Positions 26,784-34,584 of a stretch of DNA of 64,000 nucleotides are shown piece by piece (position 1 is the first letter of the stretch; the number at the start of each line of letters is the position of its first letter). Origin of the DNA: Aquiflexum balticum DSM 16537 (GTDB lineage: Bacteria; Bacteroidota; Bacteroidia; Cytophagales; Cyclobacteriaceae); NCBI RefSeq assembly GCF_900176595.1, contig NZ_LT838813.1, positions 372,001 to 436,000 on the forward strand, read 5' to 3'. The notes beneath the pieces were generated by a model that did no database searches, was not told the DNA's origin, and was given only the letters and a program-made list of their open reading frames with translations. Position numbers and translations under genes: made by a program.

Positions 26784-28127
26784 ATGAAAAAAGATAACAG
26801 CAGAAGACCTGATCGTAAAAGTGAAGGCAAATCAGGCCCTGAAAAAGGGCGAAGTAAATTCGGAGAGAAAAAAGAATTTTCTTCAGGGAAAGACTACAAA
26901 AAATCCAAGCCTTATGGTGATGAAGCATTTGAAAAAAAGGATTTTAAAAAAAGTGGTTTTTCCAAGGATAAAGACTATTCAAAATCAGATTTTAAAAAAT
27001 CAGGCAGATTTGATAAACCAGAAAAGCCTTCCTATCAAAAAAGAACTGATGACACAAGAGAACCCAGAAAAAAATCCGAGGATAGGGAATCCCAAAGTGT
27101 TTTTGTAGAAAGAGGAAGTGAGAAAAAACCGAATTCGTACAGAGGTTCAAGAGAGGAAAGGAGCCAACCCGCAGATACAAGAGAAAGCAGAAAATCACCT
27201 GTAGAAGAAAAAAAGGAAGGGGAATTTAAGAGTGTCTATAGAGGACGTGGGAAAGACGAAAAACCAATCTATGAAATGGTCCCCAAATCTGAACTTCCAA
27301 AGGAAACTCCTTATAAGAAAAAATTCAAGAAACCCTTTTCAACACAAACTCCACAGGAAGAAAGACCTCAGTATAATTTTGATAAATTGGAAAAAAACCA
27401 TGGAAAAAAAGAGGTTTCCGATGTTTTTAGGCTGAACAAATATATTTCAAATTCCGGAATCTGCTCAAGAAGAGAAGCAGACCAACTCATCCTTAAAGGG
27501 GAAATAACGGTTAATGGTGAAGTCATCACAGAACTTGGCCACAAAGTCCTCAAGACGGATAAGGTCATCTATAAAGGTAAATTAATCAATCCTGAGAAAC
27601 CGGTCTATATCCTGATGAACAAACCCAAGGATTTTATCACTACTACAGACGACCCAATGGAAAGGAAAACAGTGATGCATCTTTTGGAAAATGCCTGCAA
27701 AGAAAGAGTATTTCCTGTAGGAAGGCTGGATAGGAATACCACAGGTTTGCTTTTGTTTACCAATGATGGAGAATTGGCTGCCAAACTTTCGCATCCTTCA
27801 AATAACATCAAAAAAATATATCAGGTTACTTTGGACAAACCGATCACAAGCAACCATGAAAAAGAAATATCTGAAGGGTTGACCTTGGAAGACGGTCCAG
27901 TCAAAGTGGATGATATACAGGTTCTCTCCAAAGACAGAACCATATTAGGTCTTGAGATCCACGTAGGGAAAAACAGGATTGTCAGAAGAATCTTTGCACA
28001 CTTGGGTTATGAAGTAGTCGGTCTGGACAGAGTAATGTATGCCGGTTTGGATAAAAAGGACCTCCCAAGAGGAAAATTCAGATTTCTCAGTGAAAAAGAA
28101 GTTGTCAAATTGAAGTACTTTTTATAA
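26784..28127 (+). CDS. 23S rRNA pseudouridine synthase (RluB/RsuA family) with long charged N-terminal tail
   Basis: The C-terminal half is a standard RsuA/RluB-type enzyme: an S4 RNA-binding domain (FRLNKYISNSGICSRREAD, near residue 215), then the catalytic motif GRLDRNTTGLLLFTNDGEL with the nucleophilic Asp near residue 315, and NRIVRRIFAHLGYEV. The first about 210 residues are low-complexity, rich in Lys, Ser, Glu and Arg, and probably disordered, as often seen in this phylum. An ATG four codons upstream (26772) is an equal alternative start. Which uridine is modified cannot be told. Confidence 0.93.
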   Translation: MKKDNSRRPDRKSEGKSGPEKGRSKFGEKKEFSSGKDYKKSKPYGDEAFEKKDFKKSGFSKDKDYSKSDFKKSGRFDKPEKPSYQKRTDDTREPRKKSEDRESQSVFVERGSEKKPNSYRGSREERSQPADTRESRKSPVEEKKEGEFKSVYRGRGKDEKPIYEMVPKSELPKETPYKKKFKKPFSTQTPQEERPQYNFDKLEKNHGKKEVSDVFRLNKYISNSGICSRREADQLILKGEITVNGEVITELGHKVLKTDKVIYKGKLINPEKPVYILMNKPKDFITTTDDPMERKTVMHLLENACKERVFPVGRLDRNTTGLLLFTNDGELAAKLSHPSNNIKKIYQVTLDKPITSNHEKEISEGLTLEDGPVKVDDIQVLSKDRTILGLEIHVGKNRIVRRIFAHLGYEVVGLDRVMYAGLDKKDLPRGKFRFLSEKEVVKLKYFL

Positions 28128-28147
28128 ATCAAGTTGATAAAATAGTG

Positions 28148-28178
28148 AAAGGCCAAGGTTCCCACCTTGGCCTTTTTA
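28148..28178 (+). terminator. Terminator after the pseudouridine synthase gene
   Basis: AAAGGCCAAGGT, loop TCCC, ACCTTGGCCTTT followed by Ts: a perfect 12-bp stem, 20 bp after the stop. Confidence 0.92.
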
Positions 28179-28197
28179 TTTTTATTGTTGGTTTAGT

Positions 28198-28791
28198 TTA
28201 TTTGGCTGCCATTAAATTTTTGAAGCCGTCACTTGTTTTTACAAAAAACTCCAGTTTTGAATTTGAGCTTACTCCTTCCATTTTATAGAGTTTCTGAAAT
28301 CCAGTTACGTTATCAAATTTTTCTTCATGTATCAATTGGTCATTTGAATATATATACACAGACATATCTGAAGCCAATATTGAATTGACAAGCAATTTAT
28401 ATTTGTTGTTGTCTACTTTTTCCAAACTTGAATAAACTGTAGGTTGCGCTGCTATGTTGCGCATGTCCATCTCGATCTCATCTACCAATTCATTGTTGGA
28501 AAAGAGCTCTACTTTGTAAATTCCGGGAGCCAATTGGGAAAAATCATAATATTTGGCAAATGCATTTTTGGATACAGTTCTGTCTTTCTGTACCAGAAAA
28601 TGATTTTCATCAAAGATTTTCACCAATATGGTACTCTCTTCATGGAGACCGTAGAATAACTGGACTTTGTTTTGATCCACTTTTTTAAGGGATACCGCTG
28701 TTTTTTCAGGTTCTTCGGAACCTGCTGTGTTTGCCATGGCGCTTACTGAAACGCCAACTGCAAAGATGAGTGCAATGATTACTTTTTTCAT
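28198..28791 (-). CDS. Exported protein with two tandem beta-sandwich-like repeats
   Basis: The 197-residue protein has a signal peptide (about 1-20, SAMANT). It then has two homologous segments of about 75 residues starting KVDQNKVQLFYG (near 37) and KVDNNKYKLLVN (near 125). Each carries a pattern of beta-strands with a middle YDFSQLAPGIYKVEL-type hairpin. This looks like two Ig-like modules resembling those of type IX secretion or adhesion proteins. No enzyme motif. It is monocistronic, convergent with the upstream terminator and preceded by a good promoter. Confidence 0.7.
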   Translation of the reverse strand: MKKVIIALIFAVGVSVSAMANTAGSEEPEKTAVSLKKVDQNKVQLFYGLHEESTILVKIFDENHFLVQKDRTVSKNAFAKYYDFSQLAPGIYKVELFSNNELVDEIEMDMRNIAAQPTVYSSLEKVDNNKYKLLVNSILASDMSVYIYSNDQLIHEEKFDNVTGFQKLYKMEGVSSNSKLEFFVKTSDGFKNLMAAK

Positions 28792-28920
28792 GGTAATAAT
28801 AGTTAATAGGTTTTAGAAATTTTTGTCTTGAATTACCTCTTAGGGATTTTCCCTATTTCAAACAATGTGAGGCCGGTTACCTTGGGAAGAATTAAGTCAA
28901 ATTGTGGAATGACTTCGATA

Positions 28921-28952
28921 CAAACCTAGACCAAATTTTCCTTAATTACAAA
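28921..28952 (-). promoter_or_regulatory. Promoter of the exported repeat protein gene
   Basis: On the minus strand TTTG (28949-28952), 20-bp spacer, TAGGTTTG (28921-28928): a good match to the Bacteroidota sigma-A consensus. The leader would be about 120 bases. Confidence 0.5.
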
Positions 28953-29162
28953 TAATACAAAATATATTATGTTTTATTAATGATTATTCAAAAAAATAAA
29001 ATAATTTTTACGGATTTAATAATTACATAAAATTTTTTCGGAATCGATGCCATGGTGAGAATATTTTAACTATTCTTTACTAAAACCAATTAAAATTTTG
29101 TCCAAAGATTTTCTGACATAGAAGAAAAAAATATTCAATACATCATAACAAAATATAAAAAA

Positions 29163-29191
29163 TAAAGCGTGGTATTTATTTCTACCACGCT
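29163..29191 (-). terminator. Terminator of the sigma/DUF4252 operon
   Basis: AGCGTGGTA and TACCACGCT form a 9-bp stem with an 8-base loop (29166-29191). On the minus strand it is followed by TTATTTTTT. It lies 34 bp after the last DUF4252 stop. Confidence 0.8.
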
Positions 29192-29224
29192 ATTATCAAA
29201 CATTCAATCTATAGTTTTTTTTAT

Positions 29225-29704
29225 CTATCGGATAGCTTTTCCAGCATCAGCCAATGCTTTAGAATCAAAATTACCCTGCAATTCCACTACCATAAGATCT
29301 CCCTCTTTATCATTTAGGAGCACTACGACATCACTGATCTGTTTATCTCCTTTGGTAAAAATCAAAATCCCATTTCCTTTGTCAGTTGCTTCTAACATCA
29401 CTTCATACTTTTCTTTTTCCAAGGCCTTGTGGAGCGTTTTGAATTCGGCTTTCCCATTTGGACTGTTCTCTGGTAATTTAAATAATTTTACCCTTTCCAA
29501 GGATTGAACAATTCCTTCCATCTCGGCTTCATCCAATTTCACATTGAATCCTTTGGCAAAATTCATAAAATTGCCTCCAACATCCATATGGAAGAAGTCA
29601 TCATTGGACTTGTACTTTTGATAAAGCGCTTCTACACTTTTGCTTTGCGAAAAAGCAACTGTACTCAAAATAAAGAAAAACAGCAATAAGGTTAAATTTT
29701 TCAT
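29225..29704 (-). CDS. DUF4252 exported protein (copy 2)
   Basis: The 159-residue protein has a signal peptide (about 1-19, ending AFSQ) and a DUF4252-like body (YQKYKSNDDFFHMDVGGNFM, then VVVLLNDKEGDLMVVELQGNF). The family's function is unknown. In Bacteroidota its members typically sit behind an ECF sigma/anti-sigma pair. It is a diverged paralogue of the neighbour at 29728 (same order of strands and the same LLxDKxGDL-like region). Confidence 0.85.
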   Translation of the reverse strand: MKNLTLLLFFFILSTVAFSQSKSVEALYQKYKSNDDFFHMDVGGNFMNFAKGFNVKLDEAEMEGIVQSLERVKLFKLPENSPNGKAEFKTLHKALEKEKYEVMLEATDKGNGILIFTKGDKQISDVVVLLNDKEGDLMVVELQGNFDSKALADAGKAIR

Positions 29705-29727
29705 TTTTTAGTTGGTTTATATGATTT

Positions 29728-30261
29728 TCATTTGTTTGTATTTCCACTTTTATATTCCTTCATACCAGGCATATTGGTCTTATCTGCCAAAATATTCAAA
29801 TCCTGATAGGTAAAATCCCCCAGCATGCTCAGTAGGGCAAAACTCTCAGATGAACCTGTAATCATTAACAGCTCTTTCACTTTCCCACCTTCTTCCCTAA
29901 CCATGAATTTCACACTTGAACTCTTGTCCTGCACATCCATCAGGTCTTCATATTTGTTCTTTGAAAGCGTATTCATAGCCTCTGTATAAAGTGGTTTTCC
30001 ATTTATGCTGTCAGCAGTTAAAATCCTTATCCCTCTCACCTTACTGATCAATTCACCCAAATCAGCTGCATCTTTGTCAGCACCTTCACCTTCCGATTTC
30101 AAAAATCCTCCTGCCATCTGCATCATTTTGGGACTGATATATACCCTGGAAAAGCGGTCATCTTCCATGTATTTGGAAAAAAACCTCATTATGGCATCGT
30201 CCTGGGCCTGTACTCCTGATACTATCAGGTATATAGCGATTAATAAAATACTTCTTTTCAT
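29728..30261 (-). CDS. DUF4252 exported protein (copy 1)
   Basis: 177 residues with a signal peptide (about 1-19, ending VQAQ). The FSKYMEDDRFSRVYISPKMM start and ESFALLSMLGDFTYQDLNIL end are DUF4252-like. Function unknown. It lies 5 bp after the anti-sigma gene and 23 bp before the second copy. The operon order makes it a likely target or regulator of the sigma factor system. Confidence 0.85.
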   Translation of the reverse strand: MKRSILLIAIYLIVSGVQAQDDAIMRFFSKYMEDDRFSRVYISPKMMQMAGGFLKSEGEGADKDAADLGELISKVRGIRILTADSINGKPLYTEAMNTLSKNKYEDLMDVQDKSSSVKFMVREEGGKVKELLMITGSSESFALLSMLGDFTYQDLNILADKTNMPGMKEYKSGNTNK

Positions 30262-30266
30262 ATCCT

Positions 30267-30698
30267 TTACTTAGTTTCTTTAATTTCGAAAATTTCCTGA
30301 GGAGCATTGAGATGCCTGAAATCCTGCATCAATTCCAAACTTCCCGTACCTTTTTGCATATTTTCATTGATCAGTGCAAATGCATTCATCACTTTTTCAT
30401 AAGCCTCTTCTTCAGCTTGTTTTTGAAGGTTTTGACGAATCGTAACCCCCGCAACGAGAAAAACCAAAAACAAGGCAGCAATACTCAGCCATCTTGAAAA
30501 ACTGAATTTTCTAATCGGTTTTTCCAAAGTGAGGTCATTTTCCTTGATTGCAGCGATTTCTTCCAATCCAAGAAAAAAATCTTTTTCTGCTTCATAACCT
30601 TCTGACTGCAAAAGCAAGTCCCTAAGGATTTTTTCCTCTTCAGGAGAAGTTTCACCCTCCCAGTATTTGTCAAATAATTTATCCAGTTGATTTTTCAT
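30267..30698 (-). CDS. Single-pass anti-sigma-factor-like protein
   Basis: The 143-residue protein has a cytoplasmic N-terminal domain (LDKLFDKYWEGETSPEEEKIL, the usual start of anti-sigma/FecR-like proteins), one membrane helix (about residues 70-86, LSIAALFLVFLVAGVTI) and a short extracytoplasmic part. It overlaps the 3' end of the ECF sigma gene by 20 bp, so the two are translationally coupled. Its role holding the sigma factor inactive is inferred from position and topology. Confidence 0.8.
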   Translation of the reverse strand: MKNQLDKLFDKYWEGETSPEEEKILRDLLLQSEGYEAEKDFFLGLEEIAAIKENDLTLEKPIRKFSFSRWLSIAALFLVFLVAGVTIRQNLQKQAEEEAYEKVMNAFALINENMQKGTGSLELMQDFRHLNAPQEIFEIKETK

Positions 30699-31176
30699 TT
30701 CTAACTCTAAAATAGTCCCGTAATGCTTTTCTTGCTCTATGCAAATTGACCTTAACCTGATCCAGACTTATTTCAAGATATTCAGCAATTTCTTCATATG
30801 TCAAACCTTCTACTTCCCTCAACTCAAAGATCTCCCGCTGTTTATCAGGTAACTTTTCCAAGAATTGAAATACCAAATTCACACGTTCAGATACCCCCTC
30901 TTTATCCTCCTCAATCCCTGCCTGAAAATCAATACCTTCAATTGGTTCAATCTTTTTGATCGATCGAAAATATTGAAGGCTCTCGTTTTTCAAGCTTTTT
31001 ACCATCCATCCGGTGGGATTATCCATTTTTTGAAGCTCCTCTTTTCTTTGCCATGCTTTTTCAAAAACAGCCTGCAATACATCCTGAGCGACATCCCTGT
31101 CTTTCACCCAGAGGTATGCCATTCTGTAGAGTTTGTTTTTTAGCGTCCATATATGTGCTTCAAAAAAAGTCTTCAT
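30679..31176 (-). CDS. ECF-family RNA polymerase sigma factor
   Basis: The 165-residue protein has sigma-70 region 2 (RMAYLWVKDRDVAQDVLQAVF, near residues 18-38) and region 4 with a helix-turn-helix (LREVEGLTYEEIAEYLEISL, near 125-145). It lacks regions 1 and 3, as in extracytoplasmic-function sigma factors. It is the first gene of a four-gene minus-strand operon (sigma, anti-sigma, two DUF4252 proteins) and probably autoregulates it. The inducing signal is unknown. Confidence 0.95.
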   Translation of the reverse strand: MKTFFEAHIWTLKNKLYRMAYLWVKDRDVAQDVLQAVFEKAWQRKEELQKMDNPTGWMVKSLKNESLQYFRSIKKIEPIEGIDFQAGIEEDKEGVSERVNLVFQFLEKLPDKQREIFELREVEGLTYEEIAEYLEISLDQVKVNLHRARKALRDYFRVRNEKSTG

Positions 31177-31360
31177 TCAGGTAGATGATGATTGGAAATT
31201 TGAAATGTTACAGCAATTTGGAAAAAAAATCAGAAATTAGATTGAATTTAAATTATGGATAAAAATAGTATGCATGCCTACTATTTATTATTTTGCCACT
31301 TTCAAATTAGGGAAAATGAATTCTTCAACCTCAGCCTCGGATCTAAATTTGGACATAAAA

Positions 31361-31383
31361 AAAGCCCCTTTTTTCAAAGGGGC
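31361..31383 (-). terminator. Terminator of tRNA-Phe
   Basis: On the minus strand GCCCCTTT, loop GAAA, AAAGGGGC, then seven Ts; it begins 3 bp after the tRNA 3' end. Confidence 0.9.
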
Positions 31384-31386
31384 CTG

Positions 31387-31459
31387 TGGTGATAAGTGGA
31401 CTCGAACCACCGACTCACGGATTTTCAGTCCGATGCTCTACCAACTGAGCTATATCACC
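31387..31459 (-). tRNA. tRNA-Phe (GAA)
   Basis: A 73-base cloverleaf on the minus strand: acceptor GGTGATA/TATCACC, D-arm GCTC...GAGC, anticodon loop CTGAAAA with anticodon GAA, T-arm with GGTTCGAGTCC and discriminator A. CCA is not encoded. Promoter and terminator are both recognisable, so it is a single-gene transcript. Confidence 0.97.
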
Positions 31460-31477
31460 GTTTCTGATAAAGTGATG

Positions 31478-31508
31478 CAAAGGTAGATATTTGAACCTTT
31501 CAAGCAAA
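31478..31508 (-). promoter_or_regulatory. Promoter of tRNA-Phe
   Basis: Minus strand TTTG (31505-31508), 19-bp spacer, TACCTTTG (31478-31485): an exact match to the Bacteroidota TTTG-N19-TAnnTTTG pattern, about 18 bp before the tRNA 5' end. Confidence 0.75.
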
Positions 31509-31563
31509 CCATTTGAACAAAAAATTAATATAAATCCAATCCAAAAACGCTAAATCAAACAAT

Positions 31564-32898
31564 ATGAGCATTTTACCACAACTGGTTTTTATCCTTGTAA
31601 TTGCGGTGGCCGCCTATATTTTATTCAAAAGAGTCCGCTATTTAAGGAGAAACATTTTCTTGGGCAAAGGAGAGACCAGAAATGACCAACAAGATAAGCG
31701 ATGGAAGACTATGCTATTGGTTGCATTTGGACAGCAGAAGATGTTCAAAAGATTTGGACCTGCATTTCTCCACCTATTGATATATGTAGCCTTTGTTATC
31801 ATCAATCTTGAAGTGCTCGAATTTATCATCGATGGTATTTCCGGAAGTCACAGGATTTTTGCTCCATTTTTGGGTGCAGCTTATGGTGTGGCAATGAATA
31901 TCTTTGAATTCTTGGCTATTGCTGTTTTAGTATCCTGTGTGGCTTTTCTTGTGCGAAGAAATGTAATTAAAGTGGAAAGGTTTACAAAACCGGAGATGAA
32001 AGGATGGCCTTCTTTGGATGCCAATCTGATATTGGTAATCGAAATCATTCTTATGTTAGCAATCCTGACTATGAATGCTACGGATCAGATTTTGGCTGCA
32101 AGAGGTGTGGATCATTATAATTTGCTTAATGGTCTATTTTTCAGTAGCATGATTCAACCTTTGTTTGAAGGCATGGGAGATGCGTCTTTGATATTTATTG
32201 AAAGATTTGCCTGGTGGTTTCATATTATAGGTATTTTGGGTTTTGCAGTGTATGTGACCTACTCCAAGCACTTACATATTTTCCTGGCCTTTCCCAATAC
32301 CTGGTATTCCAACCTTAAGCCAAAAGGTGAAATGAAAAACATGCCTGAAGTGACAAATGAGGTAAATATGATGCTGGGATTGGCAACTGAAAGTGCCCAG
32401 GAACCTCCTACCGAGATTGGAAGATTTGGTGCCAAAGACATCAATGACCTGACATGGGTCAATGTGATGAATGCTTATAGTTGCACTGAATGTGGAAGAT
32501 GTACCGCTGAGTGCCCCGCCAATATCACCGGCAAAAAGCTTTCCCCAAGGAAAATCATGATGGATGTCCGTGACCGGGCGGAAGAAGTCGGAAAGAGCCT
32601 AGACAAAGGCGGCCAAGGGCTTGAAGACGGGAAATCTTTATTGGGAGATTACATTACCAAAGAAGAAATCAATGCCTGTACCTCCTGTAACGCCTGCGTG
32701 GAAGCTTGTCCCATCAATATTGATCCACTATCCATTATCTTACAACTCAGAAGATATGTATCTATGGAGGAATCCGCCTCTCCTGCCCAATGGAATGCCA
32801 TGTTCCAAAATATGGAAACATCATTTTCTCCTTGGAAATTTCCTCCAACTGACAGGTTCAATTGGGCGGATAAAGTGAAAAATGAAGAAGTAAAATAA
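31564..32898 (+). CDS. Membrane Fe-S protein, heterodisulfide-reductase/NarI-like with two 4Fe-4S clusters
   Basis: The 444-residue protein has about six N-terminal membrane helices (residues 5-250). A soluble part follows with two ferredoxin-type 4Fe-4S motifs: CTECGRCTAECP near residue 309 and CTSCNACVEACP near 373. This is the HdrC/GlpC-like layout used to pass electrons between the quinone pool and a soluble dehydrogenase. The partner CCG-domain protein is the next gene. The donor (for example lactate, glycolate or acyl-CoA electrons) cannot be named from sequence. Confidence 0.88.
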   Translation: MSILPQLVFILVIAVAAYILFKRVRYLRRNIFLGKGETRNDQQDKRWKTMLLVAFGQQKMFKRFGPAFLHLLIYVAFVIINLEVLEFIIDGISGSHRIFAPFLGAAYGVAMNIFEFLAIAVLVSCVAFLVRRNVIKVERFTKPEMKGWPSLDANLILVIEIILMLAILTMNATDQILAARGVDHYNLLNGLFFSSMIQPLFEGMGDASLIFIERFAWWFHIIGILGFAVYVTYSKHLHIFLAFPNTWYSNLKPKGEMKNMPEVTNEVNMMLGLATESAQEPPTEIGRFGAKDINDLTWVNVMNAYSCTECGRCTAECPANITGKKLSPRKIMMDVRDRAEEVGKSLDKGGQGLEDGKSLLGDYITKEEINACTSCNACVEACPINIDPLSIILQLRRYVSMEESASPAQWNAMFQNMETSFSPWKFPPTDRFNWADKVKNEEVK

Positions 32899-32901
32899 AT
32901 A

Positions 32902-32984
32902 GACATAAGACTCAAGACGTGAGCCACAAGAATTTCTAGTGGTCATGTCTCAAGTCTCATGTCTTATGTCTCACATCTCACATC
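32902..32984. repeat. Heptamer-phased hairpin repeat, GAC/GTC family (copy A)
   Basis: Four 7-mers of the form GACnnnA (32902-32929) face six 7-mers of the form TnnnGTC or TCACATC (32943-32984) across a 13-base spacer. The sequence is a hairpin built from exact 7-bp steps. It fills the gap between the two Fe-S genes, which would otherwise be adjacent. A second copy lies at 55362-55424. Confidence 0.85.
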
Positions 32985-32991
32985 TATAAAA

Positions 32992-33783
32992 ATGTCAACA
33001 TATAAAGTACCCACCATGGCCGAAATGGCCGCTTCCGGCAAAAGCCCAGAAATTCTTTTTTGGGTTGGCTGTGCTGGATCTTTTGATGACCGATATAAAA
33101 CAGTAACCCAAGCTTTTGTCAAAATACTCAATAAGGTCGGAGTGGATTTTGCAGTATTGGGAACTGAAGAGGCTTGCACCGGTGATCCGGCAAGAAGAGC
33201 GGGAAATGAATTCCTGTTTCAGATGCAGGCCGTAGCAAATATTCAGGTTTTGAACGGCTATGACATCAAAAAAGTAGTGACCGCCTGCCCCCACTGTTTC
33301 AATACCATCAAAAATGAATATCCTGCTTTGGGCGGAAATTATGAAGTATTGCACCATTCCCAATTCCTTCAGCAACTGATCAATGCTGGGAAAATAACTT
33401 TAAAAGGAGGAGGAGAATTTAAAGGTAAAAAGATCACCTTTCATGATTCCTGCTACCTGGGGCGAGCGAATGATGTATATGAAGCGCCAAGAGAAGTAAT
33501 CAAAGCTTTGGACATAGAATTAGTGGAAATGAAAAGGTGTCGTACCAAAGGACTTTGCTGTGGGGCCGGTGGTGCGCAAATGTTCAAAGAACCCGAGCCC
33601 GGAAAAAAAGACATCAATATCGAAAGGACTGAGGAAGCATTGGCAACAGGAGCTTCGGCCATAGCTGTAGGTTGTCCTTTCTGCTTGACAATGATGTCGG
33701 ATGGGGTGAAAAATAAAGAAAAAGAGCATGAAGTAAAAGTTTATGACCTGGCAGAAATGCTTGCAAAGGATATGGGTATTTGA
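32992..33783 (+). CDS. CCG-domain Fe-S oxidoreductase subunit (HdrB/GlpC-like)
   Basis: From the ATG at 32992 (MSTYKVPTM) the protein has 263 residues with two cysteine-rich CCG domains. The first has WVGCAGSFDDR and ACPHCFNTI. The second has DSCYLGR, CRTKGLCCGAGGAQM and GCPFCLTMM. These domains bind a special 4Fe-4S cluster or zinc in heterodisulfide-reductase-like enzymes. It acts with the membrane Fe-S protein upstream. A longer frame from 32959 would begin inside the heptamer repeat and is rejected. Confidence 0.9.
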   Translation: MSTYKVPTMAEMAASGKSPEILFWVGCAGSFDDRYKTVTQAFVKILNKVGVDFAVLGTEEACTGDPARRAGNEFLFQMQAVANIQVLNGYDIKKVVTACPHCFNTIKNEYPALGGNYEVLHHSQFLQQLINAGKITLKGGGEFKGKKITFHDSCYLGRANDVYEAPREVIKALDIELVEMKRCRTKGLCCGAGGAQMFKEPEPGKKDINIERTEEALATGASAIAVGCPFCLTMMSDGVKNKEKEHEVKVYDLAEMLAKDMGI

Positions 33784-34039
33784 TCAGGAAGATACCATTG
33801 GCGGAGTTGATTTAATTCCCTTTTGGAAGTAGGCGCAAGAAAAAGCAGACAAATGGCTTGATTTAAATTTAGAGTAGGCCCCATCAAACCATTTATTTCA
33901 AATTATTAACGGAATATCATGGTTTGATTAGCGGATTTAATTGTTGAATTATAATACCCAATCCTTCTTTTCTCCGTTAATTAAGAGAACTAATTTGAGT
34001 GAATTCTCCTTATTTTAAGATATTTAAATAATCAAACAT

Positions 34040-34531
34040 ATGTATTTGGAATTTGATCAAATGCCCGCCCACTCAAGAATATGGGTATACCAATCCGATA
34101 GAGATTTTACCCCAAAAGAAACGGAGTGGATTTCTTCACAATTGGAGGTTTTTTGTAATCAATGGAATACGCATGGCAGTGTGATGCCAACTTCTTTTTC
34201 TATCAAGTTTAACCAGGTGATTGTATTCTCAGTAGATGAAAGTCGGCTTGGTGCTTCTGGCTGTTCCATTGACAGTTCGGTCCGTATCCTAAGAGAAATA
34301 GAGGAAAAACTTGGTATTAATTTATTGGATCAGGGGAAAGTGGGTTTTCTTGAAGAGAAGGACAAGCTTGCAGTGAATTCCGTCTTTAAGATAAAAGAAA
34401 GTATAAGCAGTGGTAAGCTGCAACCTGAAACCCTTGTCCTCAATCCTCTCGTTAGAGAAAAAAGAGATTTGGAAAACAAATGGCTGATCAATGCAAAAGA
34501 TAGCTGGTTGAACAAATTCTTTGCGAATTAA
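34040..34531 (+). CDS. Conserved Bacteroidota protein of unknown function
   Basis: The 163-residue soluble protein has no signal or membrane segment. It has conserved-looking SRIWVYQSDR at the N-terminus and a central VFSVDESRLGASGCSIDSS motif, then a C-terminal WLxxxxDSWLNKFF tail. I recall homologues in Bacteroidota being labelled ABC transporter ATPase, but no P-loop is present, so that label is wrong here. It is separated from the OmpA-family gene by 53 bp and may be co-transcribed with it. Confidence 0.75.
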   Translation: MYLEFDQMPAHSRIWVYQSDRDFTPKETEWISSQLEVFCNQWNTHGSVMPTSFSIKFNQVIVFSVDESRLGASGCSIDSSVRILREIEEKLGINLLDQGKVGFLEEKDKLAVNSVFKIKESISSGKLQPETLVLNPLVREKRDLENKWLINAKDSWLNKFFAN

Positions 34532-34584
34532 ATTGATTAATGTCCTATATTTAAATCATTGAGAATAACCTATTGACAATACCC

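Larger units (their letters stand above)
28792..29224. other. 433-bp AT-rich intergenic region
   Basis: Holds the promoter of the exported-protein gene at one side and the terminator of the DUF4252 operon at the other. The remaining sequence (about 28953-29165) is strongly AT-rich with no ORF or repeat that I can support. Confidence 0.6.

Noticed and set aside
32902-32984. Heptamer arrays considered as CRISPR or as simple microsatellites
   Set aside because: The units are 7 bp with inverted arms and no spacers, and the variable bases differ between units, so neither fits.
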